Shown: in pieces, positions 35,621-43,610 of the stretch | Layout of the letters: each line of letters opens with the position of its first letter | Position numbering within the stretch: the first letter of the stretch is position 1 | Assembly (NCBI GenBank): GCA_002492415.1 | Contig: DKYK01000004.1 | Span: forward strand, 1-47,068 | Length of the DNA stretch: 47,068 bases | Reading direction: 5' to 3' | Origin: Christensenella sp. UBA7102 | Lineage (GTDB): Bacteria > Bacillota > Clostridia > Christensenellales > UBA1750 | Made by a program: the position numbers and the translations under genes | Notes under the pieces: generated by a model | Seen by the model: only the letters and a program-made list of their open reading frames with translations | What the model was told of the DNA's origin: nothing | Database searches by the model: none

Positions 35621-38152
35621 TTACGCGGTTTCGATGGCGGCATCTTTCTGGAGCGACAGCTTCTGCACCGCAGCCTCGCGCATTTTGTACTTCAATATCT
35701 TACCCGCAGCATTCATGGGGAACTCAGCGACAAAGTCGACGTAGCGAGGCACCTTGTGTTTGGCCATGTGGGTGAGCACATAGTCCTTGACCTCCTGCTC
35801 GGTCATCGTCTCGCCCTCGCGCAGTACGATGCAGGCCATGATCTCCTCGCCGTAGGCCTTGGAGGGCACGCCGATGACCTGCACATCCTTGACCTTGGGG
35901 TGGGTGTAGATGAACTCCTCGATCTCCTTGGGATAGATGTTCTCGCCGCCGCGGATGATCATGTCCTTGATACGGCCGGTGATCTTGTAGTAACCATTCT
36001 CATCGCGGCGGGCCAGATCGCCGGTGTGCAGCCAGCCGTCGGCATCGATGGCAGCGGCGGTCGCGGTGGGCATCTTGTAATAGCCTTTCATGATGTTGTA
36101 GCCGCGGGCCACAAACTCACCGTCCACGTTGTCAGGCAGATCCTTGCCCGTCTCGGGATCGACGATTTTGCACTCCACTCCAAAGATTGCAGCGCCCACG
36201 GTGTTGACGCGCGTCTCCAGGCTGTCCGTGGTCTTGGACATGGTGGTAGCGGGCGACGCCTCGGTCTGGCCGTAGGTGATGCAGATCTCCTTCATGTTCA
36301 TCTTGTCCACCACCTCCTGCATCACCTTGATGGGGCAGGGGGAGCCGGCCATGATACCGGTGCGCATGTGGCTAAAGTCGGTATTGGGGAAGTCAGGATG
36401 CTCCAGCATCGCAATGAACATGGTGGGCACGCCGTGGAAGGCGGTGATCTTCTTTTCATTGATGCACTTCAAACCCTTGCGGGGCGAGAAGGCGGTGATG
36501 GGACTCATTGAGGCGCCATGGGTCATGGACGCGGTCATGGCCAGCACCATGCCGAAGCAGTGGAACATGGGCACCTGGATCATCATGCGGTCGGCGGTGG
36601 ACAGATCCATGCAGTCGCCGATGGCCTTGCCGTTGTTGACGACGTTGTAGTGCGTCAGCATCACGCCCTTGGGAAAGCCCGTGGTGCCGGAGGTATACTG
36701 CATATTGCACACGTCGTGCTTATCGATGGACATAGCGCGCAGCGTAACTTCCTGCAGCGGGACTTTTTCAGCCATCGCCACGGCCTCTTCCCAGGTCAGG
36801 CAGCCGGGCTGCTTGCTCTGGCAGGTGACGACGTTGCGCAGGAAGGGCAGGCGCTTGGCATGCAGCGGCGTGCCCGCCTCGTGCGCGGCCAGCTCAGGGC
36901 AGAGTTCCTTCATGATGGCCACATAGTCGGAATCCTTGAAGCCATCGGTCATCACCAGCGTGTGGGTGTCGGACTGGCGCAGCAGGTACTCCGCCTCATG
37001 AATCTTGTAGGCGGTGTTGACAGTGACCAACACCGCGCCGATCTTGGTAGTGGCCCAGAAGGTGATGTACCACTGCGGCACATTGGTGGCCCAGATCGCC
37101 ACGTGATCGCCGCGCTTGACTCCCATGGCGATGAGCGCCCGCGCGAAAGTGTCCACATCGTCGCGGAACTGAGCATAGGTGCGCTTATAATCCAGCTCGG
37201 AGTAGTCGAACGCAATCTGGTCGGGGAATTCCTGCACCATGCGGTCGAGCACCTGCGGGAAAGTCAGGTCAATCAGCTTGTTGTGCGGCCAAACGTACTG
37301 GCCCAACCCCGTGTGCGCGGTATAGAGCTTCCGATCGACCGCGGGCCTGTCCTGATAGGCCTCCATATAGTGGATATATTGCGGAAAAACCACGCCCGCA
37401 TCGTACATATCCTCGCTCCAGTAGCGCACCCATTCCAAGGAGACAAAGCCCTCATAGTTGATGGAGCGCAGCGCGAGCATCATGTCGGCGATGGGAAGAT
37501 CGCCGCTGCCCATCATCCGATAGGTGAGCACGCCGTCCTTATAGACAGAATCCTTGATATGCACATGTTTGATGTAATAGCCCAGATTGGTCAGCGTCTG
37601 CTCCGGGGCCTCGTTCATGAAGCGATACGGGTGGTGCAGATCCCATAGCGCGCCGACGCTGTCCGACGCAAGATCCGTCAGCAGATCGCGCAGACGCGCC
37701 GTATTGGCGTACACACCGTTGGTCTCCACCAGCAGCGTCACGCCGCAGCTCTCCGCCTCCGGAATCAGCGCGCGCAGCTGCTCCTTAACCAGTTCGTCAT
37801 CCACCTCGCCCGCAGGCGCAGCGCCCGCGTCGCCCATGACGCGGACATAGGGCGTGTTCAGCTTCTTCGCCAGGTGGATATAGTCCATCAGCTCCGCGAC
37901 ATTGCGGTCGCGGTTTTCGACAATGGACAGCGGGCAGCCGCTGGATAGGCAGGGGACAGATAGTCGCAATTCCGCAAGCTTTTTGACCGTTTGATCGATC
38001 TCACCCTCGGAGAAGGGCTGCATATTGAAAGTCGAGATCTCCCGACCCAGGCCGCGCACCTCGATGCCGTCAAAGCCCAAATCCTTGGCCATGGAGTAGA
38101 TGTCCGACCATTGAAAGTCGGGACAGCCGACAGTGGAAAACGCAAGTTTCAT
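35621..38152 (-). CDS. Fusion of isomerase-like TIM barrel and AMP-forming acyl-CoA ligase
   Basis: This 843-residue protein joins two complete enzyme domains without a break. Residues 1-275 are a sugar-phosphate isomerase/epimerase-like TIM barrel (KLAFSTVGCPDF, LLVETNGVYA, ALWDLHHPYRF, IKHVHIKDSVY, VSLEWVRYW), close to the protein at 23493-24299. Residues about 290-843 are an acyl-CoA synthetase with the AMP signature YTSGTTGFPKG (about 487-497), YGQTEASP, GRIKDMIIRGGENIYP and the catalytic lysine in AAGKILK near the C-terminus. It would activate a carboxylic acid with ATP and CoA; the barrel might prepare or epimerise it. A strong promoter lies at 38229-38257. Both domains are firm; the substrate is unknown. 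Confidence 0.92.
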   Translation of the reverse strand: MKLAFSTVGCPDFQWSDIYSMAKDLGFDGIEVRGLGREISTFNMQPFSEGEIDQTVKKLAELRLSVPCLSSGCPLSIVENRDRNVAELMDYIHLAKKLNTPYVRVMGDAGAAPAGEVDDELVKEQLRALIPEAESCGVTLLVETNGVYANTARLRDLLTDLASDSVGALWDLHHPYRFMNEAPEQTLTNLGYYIKHVHIKDSVYKDGVLTYRMMGSGDLPIADMMLALRSINYEGFVSLEWVRYWSEDMYDAGVVFPQYIHYMEAYQDRPAVDRKLYTAHTGLGQYVWPHNKLIDLTFPQVLDRMVQEFPDQIAFDYSELDYKRTYAQFRDDVDTFARALIAMGVKRGDHVAIWATNVPQWYITFWATTKIGAVLVTVNTAYKIHEAEYLLRQSDTHTLVMTDGFKDSDYVAIMKELCPELAAHEAGTPLHAKRLPFLRNVVTCQSKQPGCLTWEEAVAMAEKVPLQEVTLRAMSIDKHDVCNMQYTSGTTGFPKGVMLTHYNVVNNGKAIGDCMDLSTADRMMIQVPMFHCFGMVLAMTASMTHGASMSPITAFSPRKGLKCINEKKITAFHGVPTMFIAMLEHPDFPNTDFSHMRTGIMAGSPCPIKVMQEVVDKMNMKEICITYGQTEASPATTMSKTTDSLETRVNTVGAAIFGVECKIVDPETGKDLPDNVDGEFVARGYNIMKGYYKMPTATAAAIDADGWLHTGDLARRDENGYYKITGRIKDMIIRGGENIYPKEIEEFIYTHPKVKDVQVIGVPSKAYGEEIMACIVLREGETMTEQEVKDYVLTHMAKHKVPRYVDFVAEFPMNAAGKILKYKMREAAVQKLSLQKDAAIETA

Positions 38153-38228
38153 AGTGTTTCCTCCCTACCATACTTCAGAATTGCGACAGCTCCCCATGCC
38201 TGCCTGTGCATGAGTTCTGTAACGATAA

Positions 38229-38257
38229 ATAATACCCGAACTTCACTTTTTTGTCAA
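38229..38257 (-). promoter_or_regulatory. Strong promoter of the fusion gene
   Basis: On the minus strand TTGACA (38257-38252), 17 bases, TATTAT (38234-38229), about 77 bases ahead of the ATG at 38152. Confidence 0.75.
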
Positions 38258-38297
38258 CAAATTCACGGTTAAACCATGAAATGCGCATGCAAAACGC

Positions 38298-38341
38298 AGA
38301 GCCGGAGTATCAAAACCTATACCTTTTGACACTCCGGCTCT
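38298..38341. repeat. Long inverted repeat in the divergent region
   Basis: Arms 38298-38315 and 38324-38341 pair over 18 positions with one mismatch (A against C) around an 8-base loop. Neither strand has a proper T run. It lies between the divergent fusion gene and the zinc-ribbon/AP2 gene and could be a protein-binding site or a terminator remnant. The rest of 38258-38497 shows no gene. Confidence 0.5.
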
Positions 38342-38497
38342 ATGACTCAGTATAGCGTATCTCTTGAAAAAATTCAACACAAAGCCCGATTTTACTCTTC
38401 CAAAAGCATCGATTTATCGTACTTCCTGCAAGCCGTTTACCCTTGTCAAAACGTATATATTTAGACACCCCGTATACAGAAAAGGGGCGAAAACTCC

Positions 38498-39430
38498 ATG
38501 GCAAGCGCCAAGGATCTGACCGGGCTGAGGTTCGGAAAGCTGACGGTGATCGAGCGCGCGCACGGCTCGCCTGACCGTTATGCGCTGTGGTTGTGCCGCT
38601 GTGACTGCGGCGGACAGGTGCTGGCCAGCAGCCGACAGCTGCGTCAGGGCTCGGTTCGCAGCTGCGGCTGTGTCCCCAAGCCCACCATGCGCCGCGGCCC
38701 CGTCGTCGAAGACTTGACCGGGCGCCGTTTCGGTCGGCTGACTGTACTGGAACGCGCGCCCAACACGGGCAGCCGCACCTGCTGGCTGTGCCGGTGCGAC
38801 TGCGGAAGGCAGACCACTGTCAACGCGCACGACCTGAAAGCAGGGCGCATCCTCAGCTGCGGCTGCATGCAGCATCAATCGGGGCGCTGGTACACTGACC
38901 TTGCTGGGCAGCGGTTCGGGCGGCTGGTGGCCCTGACCCCCACCCGGGAGCGCGATGCCAAGGGGTCGATCATCTGGCAGTGTCAGTGCGATTGCGGCAA
39001 CCACGTCCATGCTTCCTCCGATGCGCTGCTGCACGGCAGCATCAAGAGCTGCGGCTGCCTCAAGCGCGAACTGGAACTGGATCTGTGCAACCAGCTGCAC
39101 CGCGTGGACGGGACCTGTGTCGAGCATCTGGAAAAGCGCAAACACCGTTCGGACAACACCAGCGGATTTCGCGGCGTATATCCAACGGCCAGCGGGAAAT
39201 ACCGCGTATGCATCGGCTTCAAGGGAAAGCATTACACAGTGGGAACCTATCCGGACTTTGACACGGCGGTCGCCGCCCGGCTGGAAGTGGAGGAGCAGAT
39301 CCATGGCGGCTTTGTGCGCGCATGGCGCGCTTGGCAGATTCTCGCCGATCAGGATCCCTCTTGGGCGCAGGCGCATCCCTTCTCTTTCGATGTAGAAAAG
39401 ACATCAGCCGGCTTTATCGTGTCGGACTGA
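38498..39430 (+). CDS. Triple zinc-ribbon protein with AP2-like DNA-binding domain
   Basis: The 310 residues carry three tandem repeats (6-58, 72-123, 134-187). Each opens with DLTGxRFGxLTVxER, then CxCDCG and ends SCGC, giving cysteines that should bind zinc. A spacer follows, then an AP2-like domain (about 215-265; SGFRGVYPTASGKYRVCIGFKGKHYTVGTYPDFDTA). AP2 domains with such ribbons occur in phage and mobile-element proteins, sometimes with homing nucleases, but no HNH motif is visible here. It is therefore probably a sequence-specific DNA-binding protein of mobile origin. The ATG at 38498 has a GGGGCG-type weak ribosome site. No other phage genes lie nearby. Confidence 0.8.
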   Translation: MASAKDLTGLRFGKLTVIERAHGSPDRYALWLCRCDCGGQVLASSRQLRQGSVRSCGCVPKPTMRRGPVVEDLTGRRFGRLTVLERAPNTGSRTCWLCRCDCGRQTTVNAHDLKAGRILSCGCMQHQSGRWYTDLAGQRFGRLVALTPTRERDAKGSIIWQCQCDCGNHVHASSDALLHGSIKSCGCLKRELELDLCNQLHRVDGTCVEHLEKRKHRSDNTSGFRGVYPTASGKYRVCIGFKGKHYTVGTYPDFDTAVAARLEVEEQIHGGFVRAWRAWQILADQDPSWAQAHPFSFDVEKTSAGFIVSD

Positions 39431-39456
39431 AAGCGCTTCCTCCTTCTGCGGCATTG

Positions 39457-39465
39457 TGCTATAAT
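39457..39465 (+). promoter_or_regulatory. Extended -10 ahead of the SGNH hydrolase gene
   Basis: TGC-TATAAT (39457-39465) lies 34 bases ahead of the ATG at 39500. No clear -35. Confidence 0.5.
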
Positions 39466-39499
39466 GAAACCATCTTACGATTGATGAGGGGGCTTTCCC

Positions 39500-40246
39500 A
39501 TGCTCACCTGGTGCGCCATCGGCGATTCTCTTACTTATCTCAACGACCACCTGGATGAAACGGGTAATTATGTTACGCGGGGATACCTGAGCCGCATTTG
39601 CGACAGCCTGCCCGAGCTTTCGCTGCAAAACATCGGCATCAATGGCTCCACCACGCGGGACTGGCTCACCGTGCCGCTGCCCAGTGCGGATGTGTACACG
39701 GTGCTGCTCGGCTCAAACGACTGGCACCAGGGCATCCGGCAGGGCTCGCAGGCAGATTTCGCATCCGGGACGCCGGGCACAATCCTTGGCAACCTAGGCA
39801 ACCTGTTGGGGCGCATCCGCGCGATCAACGCAGATGCGGCGGTGCTGGTGGCGACGCCCATCGCGCGCACGGACTTTGTCTATCTGTTCGACCCGACCAA
39901 CAATGCGCAGGGCAGCTATGCGCCCGAGCACGGGCAGCATCTAGACGACATCGCGCACGCCATACTGTCCGCATGCTCGGCGCAGCGCATTCCGTGTGTG
40001 AATCTGTTTGACGGCAGCGGCATCACACCGGAGAACGCGGTGAAGTTCAAACGCGTGCGCACCGAATCGGGCATCTGCGACCTGCCTTACCCCGAATACG
40101 TCGGCCTGCCCTTTGATCCGGCGGGCGATCCCTATCCCTATCCGCCCGAGGCGCAGGCGCTGACCTATGACGGCCTGCATCCCTCCGACGAGGGCAACGA
40201 GCGCATCGCGGCGCTGCTGTCGGATGCGCTTCGGACACTGATATAA
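39500..40246 (+). CDS. SGNH/GDSL-type hydrolase
   Basis: The 248-residue cytoplasmic protein is an SGNH-fold esterase or lipase. Block I is IGDSLTY with the nucleophile Ser9, block II has NGSTTRDW, block III is LLGSNDW (about 70-76), and block V is DGLHPSDEG with the catalytic Asp and His near 226-229. There is no signal peptide, so it acts on an intracellular ester, for example deacetylating sugars or glycoside side chains. GAGGGGG precedes the ATG at 39500. It stands alone between a -10 element and a terminator. The substrate is unknown. Confidence 0.92.
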   Translation: MLTWCAIGDSLTYLNDHLDETGNYVTRGYLSRICDSLPELSLQNIGINGSTTRDWLTVPLPSADVYTVLLGSNDWHQGIRQGSQADFASGTPGTILGNLGNLLGRIRAINADAAVLVATPIARTDFVYLFDPTNNAQGSYAPEHGQHLDDIAHAILSACSAQRIPCVNLFDGSGITPENAVKFKRVRTESGICDLPYPEYVGLPFDPAGDPYPYPPEAQALTYDGLHPSDEGNERIAALLSDALRTLI

Positions 40247-40270
40247 ATCTGTCTACTTTCTTTTTCTTAA

Positions 40271-40306
40271 AAAGCTGTCATCCGATCTTCATCGGATGAC
40301 AGCTTC
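40271..40306. terminator. Bidirectional terminator between hydrolase and lipoprotein genes
   Basis: AAGCTGTCATCCGAT (40272-40286) and ATCGGATGACAGCTT (40291-40305) form a perfect 15-bp stem with loop CTTC, flanked by A's and T's. Confidence 0.88.
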
Positions 40307-40315
40307 TTTCATTGG

Positions 40316-41404
40316 TTACGGAATCAGTTTCTTCCAATCCACAGAGATGAGTTTTCCGCCATCCCAGTAATAGGCATACCGCTCGTCCATGCCCAACAGC
40401 GGACTGTACTGTTTCTCAAGCGCGCACTCGCCAAGCTTCTCCCCCGCAGCGCTGTATACCCGCAGCGTGCGCGGCGCAAGCTGTGCGCCGCTGTCTACCA
40501 GCACCGTATTCATCTGCCCGCAGACCATCATGCGATCCTGACTGCGGTCCAGTTCCGCCTTCTTGGCTCCTGCTGTATCCAGCAGCTCCGCAGTCCAACT
40601 CCCGTCTTCATTTTTTCTAGTAATCGCAAGTCCACTCTCCACCTGCGCCGCGAAGTGTCCTCCCGCGCTCGCGGCGAGCAGCTCACCGCCGCTGCCGTCC
40701 AAATTCATGCGCAGCAGATTCATCGAGGCATCCTGTGCGTCTTCATCCTCCAGATAGACCTCCGTCAGCACCAGCTTATCCCCGATACACTGCGCACATG
40801 CGATGTAGCCAACTACGCCCCCGCGCTCGTAGACTTTTTCCGGCTCCGCGCCATCATCGTTCAGCCTGCGACGCAGCATACGGTACCCATTCTCCGGAGC
40901 GCGCAGCGCAGGCTCGGCAAAAGTCTGATCCTGCTGCGCATAATAAATCCAGCCGTCCTGCACCAGGAAGCAGGAGATTCTCTGCGGCGCGGTCAGCACT
41001 GCGCGCGGTGGCCCGCCCTCCGGGTCAAACTCCACCACGCCCATCTCTCCATTGTGGCTTCCGGCATACAACTTTCCATCCGCCGCCATCAGTCCACCGG
41101 TCACGGCGCTGTACGCATGGCAGGGGTCGGCCAACCTGCCCTGCTGTTCATGCGCGCACCCTTCCTTACTGCAAACGAGGCGTTTCTTTTCCCCATTCTG
41201 ATCCAGCTGCGCCAGATACACCCGCTGCTCCGGGTTCTCCTCTGACCCGATGAACGCGTAGCGCACGCCGTCAATTTCTGCAATGCACTGATCGCGCAAA
41301 TACCCGTGCGCAACCCAGACGCCCTCCTTCGACGCTGCCTTTGCGCATCCCGCCAGCAGCAGGAGCGCCGTCAGCAGCACCAGACATGCCATCCGTTTCT
41401 TCAT
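40316..41404 (-). CDS. Lipoprotein with beta-propeller-like repeats
   Basis: The 362-residue protein has a lipoprotein signal with lipobox LLAGC (Cys20). The mature part repeats short blocks of the kind IYYAQQDQ, LYAGSHNGE, YAYYWDGG and LLRMNLDGSGG, which look like blades of a DUF5050-type beta propeller common in Clostridia. An early cysteine cluster (CSKEGCAH..PC) could bind metal or form disulfides. It should be anchored outside the membrane. GGGAGG precedes the ATG at 41404. It follows a small secreted Cys-rich protein gene in the same direction, with a hairpin between. The function is not known. Confidence 0.78.
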   Translation of the reverse strand: MKKRMACLVLLTALLLLAGCAKAASKEGVWVAHGYLRDQCIAEIDGVRYAFIGSEENPEQRVYLAQLDQNGEKKRLVCSKEGCAHEQQGRLADPCHAYSAVTGGLMAADGKLYAGSHNGEMGVVEFDPEGGPPRAVLTAPQRISCFLVQDGWIYYAQQDQTFAEPALRAPENGYRMLRRRLNDDGAEPEKVYERGGVVGYIACAQCIGDKLVLTEVYLEDEDAQDASMNLLRMNLDGSGGELLAASAGGHFAAQVESGLAITRKNEDGSWTAELLDTAGAKKAELDRSQDRMMVCGQMNTVLVDSGAQLAPRTLRVYSAAGEKLGECALEKQYSPLLGMDERYAYYWDGGKLISVDWKKLIP

Positions 41405-41455
41405 GAAGGATCCTCCCTTTCCGCCGGTCCGTCCGATGAGCCCCACTGACAAATC

Positions 41456-41486
41456 AGGCGGAGAACCTTTCGTTTGTTCTCCGCCT
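41456..41486. terminator. Hairpin between Cys-rich protein and lipoprotein genes
   Basis: AGGCGGAGAAC (41456-41466) and GTTCTCCGCCT (41476-41486) form an 11-bp perfect stem. On the minus strand only a weak T-rich stretch follows, so partial read-through into the lipoprotein gene is likely. Confidence 0.55.
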
Positions 41487-41502
41487 TGAAATTTAGACTC
41501 CA

Positions 41503-41868
41503 TCAGGGTTGCGGCCACCCGTCCACGGCAATATAGCAAATCGTATGCTTGGATTCTCCACATTTATTGTGCAATACATAGCAGGGATGACGGTGCCCGT
41601 ACCGATACGTCCTTGTGCACGCTGGGCAGTAAATGCCGCCCTTGCAATCGTACTGCGTAATGGTGCAGGTCCCGCTGCTGCACGAATGAGTATCCGTATC
41701 TGCCACAATTGCATCTCCCAAGCAAACCTCATATGCAATGCCTGAACCGCAATAGGGGCAGGAGATCAAGTCATAGGGCTGTATCCCTTCTTCTGAATCA
41801 GCCAACGCAAGCGGAGTGCACAGCATAATCAGTACAACACACAAAAAAAGTGCAAGCCGTTTCTTCAT
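41503..41868 (-). CDS. Small secreted cysteine-rich protein
   Basis: The 121-residue protein has a signal peptide (KKRLALFLCVVLIMLCTPLALAD, cleavage near residue 23). A mature domain of about 98 residues follows, with cysteines paired as SCPYCGSG, HSCSSGTC, YDCKGGIYCPAC and HPCYVLHNKCG, plus several His. It looks like a zinc-ribbon-like or disulfide-rich exported domain; I do not recognise it. GAGAGGAAA lies about 9 bases ahead of the ATG at 41868. A consensus promoter drives it. A role as an envelope or host-facing factor is possible but unsupported. Confidence 0.7.
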   Translation of the reverse strand: MKKRLALFLCVVLIMLCTPLALADSEEGIQPYDLISCPYCGSGIAYEVCLGDAIVADTDTHSCSSGTCTITQYDCKGGIYCPACTRTYRYGHRHPCYVLHNKCGESKHTICYIAVDGWPQP

Positions 41869-41973
41869 AGCTTTTTTCCTCTCTGTCCATGCCCGAAGGC
41901 ACTTGACGCCGGTCAAGGGAGGGCCATTCTGTACACGACGCGCCGCTTGTTAGAAATCGATTTCCTTATTAAC

Positions 41974-42002
41974 ATTATACCCATCCCCTCACCATTTGTC
42001 AA
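41974..42002 (-). promoter_or_regulatory. Perfect-consensus promoter of the Cys-rich protein gene
   Basis: On the minus strand TTGACA (42002-41997), 17 bases, TATAAT (41979-41974). Both hexamers match the sigma-A consensus exactly, so expression should be strong unless repressed. The leader to the ATG at 41868 is about 100 bases. Confidence 0.85.
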
Positions 42003-42035
42003 CATATTTTTAATATTTCATTCGATATATTAACA

Positions 42036-42074
42036 CAATGCAGCCCCTCCCCAAAATCAGGAGGGGCTGCATTG
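42036..42074 (-). terminator. Terminator after the DUF1846 gene
   Basis: CAATGCAGCCCCTCC (42036-42050) pairs perfectly with GGAGGGGCTGCATTG (42060-42074) around 9 bases. An AT-rich tail follows on the minus strand without a solid T run. Confidence 0.7.
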
Positions 42075-42084
42075 CCAGCCTGTA

Positions 42085-43572
42085 TCATACATAATACAAA
42101 TCGCTGCTGGGATAGGCGTCCTCGCAGGTGAACTGGATGCCCAGGCGGGAGAGCATCACCTCGTTGCTCTGTGAGAGCATGTAGGAGGCATGGGCCTGGC
42201 AGTTGCGCAGCTCGCCCAGCTTGGCCACGGCGAGCTCAGCCACCGTATTGGTCGCGGCGCAGATGGACAGCGCCAGCAGCACCTCATCCAGGTTGAGCAC
42301 GGGATCCGCGATGCGCTGAACGTCCTTCTTCATCGCGACGATGGGTTCGAGTACGATGTTGCTGAGCAGGTAGATGTCGTCGTTGATGCCCGCCAGGTAC
42401 TTGACCGCGTTGAGCACAGCGCTGGCGTCGGCATTCATGATGCCCGCGCCCCTGCCCGTGACCACCTTGCCGTCGGGCATTTCAATGGCAAATACGGGGC
42501 AATCCGTCTCTTGCGCGCGCTCGAGCGCGGGACGCACCACGCTGCGGTCCTCGGGAGACAGGTCGAGGCTCTTCATCACCATCTCAATCTTCTGCACGGT
42601 TTCCTCGTCCGTGCGGCCCTTCGCATAATCGGTGCGGGCGCGATAGTAGCGGCGGATGATCTCCTGCTTGGCGGCCTCGCGCACCACCGCATCGTCAAAG
42701 ATGCCGTAGCCGGCCATGTTCACACCCATGTCCGTGGGCGACTGATACACGTTCTGGCCGCCCATCACCTTGGACAGCAGCGTACGCACCACGGGGAAAG
42801 CCTCCAGGTCGCGGTTGTAGTTGACGGTGGTGACGCCGTAAGCTTCCAGATGAAAGTGGTCGATCATGTTAACGTCTTTGAGGTCCGCGGTGGCGGCCTC
42901 ATAGGCGAGATTGACGGGATGCTTCAACGGCAGGTTCCAGATGGGGAAGGTTTCAAACTTGGCATAGCCTGCCTTCACACCGCGCTTGACCTCGTGATAG
43001 ATCTGCGATAGGCAGATGGCCAGCTTGCCCGAGCCGGGGCCAGGCGCAGTGACCACCACCAGCGGGCGCGTGGTCTCCACAAAGTCATTCTTGCCATAGC
43101 CCTCGTCCGACGCGATCAGATCGACGTCCATCGGATAGCCCTTGATGGGATAGTGGTAATAGGCGCGCTCGCCACGCATTTCCAGCATCTTGCGGAAGGC
43201 TTCGGCAGCGGGCTGGCCCTTGTACTGCGTGATGACCACGGCAGAGACGTACAGCCCCATGCGGCGCATCTGGTCCATCAGGCGCAGCACGTCCATGTCA
43301 TAGGTAATGCCCAAATCGGCGCGCAGCTTGCCGTTGCCGATGTCGGCGGCATTGATGCAGAACAGGATCTCCGCCTGGTCGCGAAACTCCTGCAGCAACC
43401 CAATCTTGGTATCGGGCTTAAAACCCGGCAGCACACGGGAGGCGTGCAAGTCGTCAAACAGCTTTCCGCCAAACTCAAGGTACAGTTTGTCTCCGAATTT
43501 GCTGATGCGCTCGCGGATGGCCTCGGACTGCTTGCGTATATAGAGATCGTTGTCAAATCCGATGGAATTCAT
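42085..43572 (-). CDS. DUF1846 family protein
   Basis: The 495-residue protein belongs to DUF1846, a conserved family of unknown function widespread in Firmicutes. Recognisable parts are the start IGFDNDLYIRKQSEAIRERI, the loop VTAPGPGSGKLAICLSQIYHE (about 181-201), which resembles a nucleotide-binding P-loop, the NMAGYGIFDD segment and the conserved C-terminal ALERAQETDCPVFAIEMPDG. The length matches the family. It follows argS by 38 bases with GAGGAGG ahead of the ATG at 43572 and is probably in the argS operon. The pairing with argS is an observation without a known meaning. Confidence 0.92.
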   Translation of the reverse strand: MNSIGFDNDLYIRKQSEAIRERISKFGDKLYLEFGGKLFDDLHASRVLPGFKPDTKIGLLQEFRDQAEILFCINAADIGNGKLRADLGITYDMDVLRLMDQMRRMGLYVSAVVITQYKGQPAAEAFRKMLEMRGERAYYHYPIKGYPMDVDLIASDEGYGKNDFVETTRPLVVVTAPGPGSGKLAICLSQIYHEVKRGVKAGYAKFETFPIWNLPLKHPVNLAYEAATADLKDVNMIDHFHLEAYGVTTVNYNRDLEAFPVVRTLLSKVMGGQNVYQSPTDMGVNMAGYGIFDDAVVREAAKQEIIRRYYRARTDYAKGRTDEETVQKIEMVMKSLDLSPEDRSVVRPALERAQETDCPVFAIEMPDGKVVTGRGAGIMNADASAVLNAVKYLAGINDDIYLLSNIVLEPIVAMKKDVQRIADPVLNLDEVLLALSICAATNTVAELAVAKLGELRNCQAHASYMLSQSNEVMLSRLGIQFTCEDAYPSSDLYYV

Positions 43573-43610
43573 GACGCTTCCTCCTCTTTCTCGTCAAACC
43601 CGGTCGCGTG

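Noticed and set aside
36518..37648. Plus-strand frame of 376 codons inside the fusion gene, very rich in His
   Set aside because: Antisense to conserved acyl-CoA ligase motifs; the His-rich composition is typical of such shadows.
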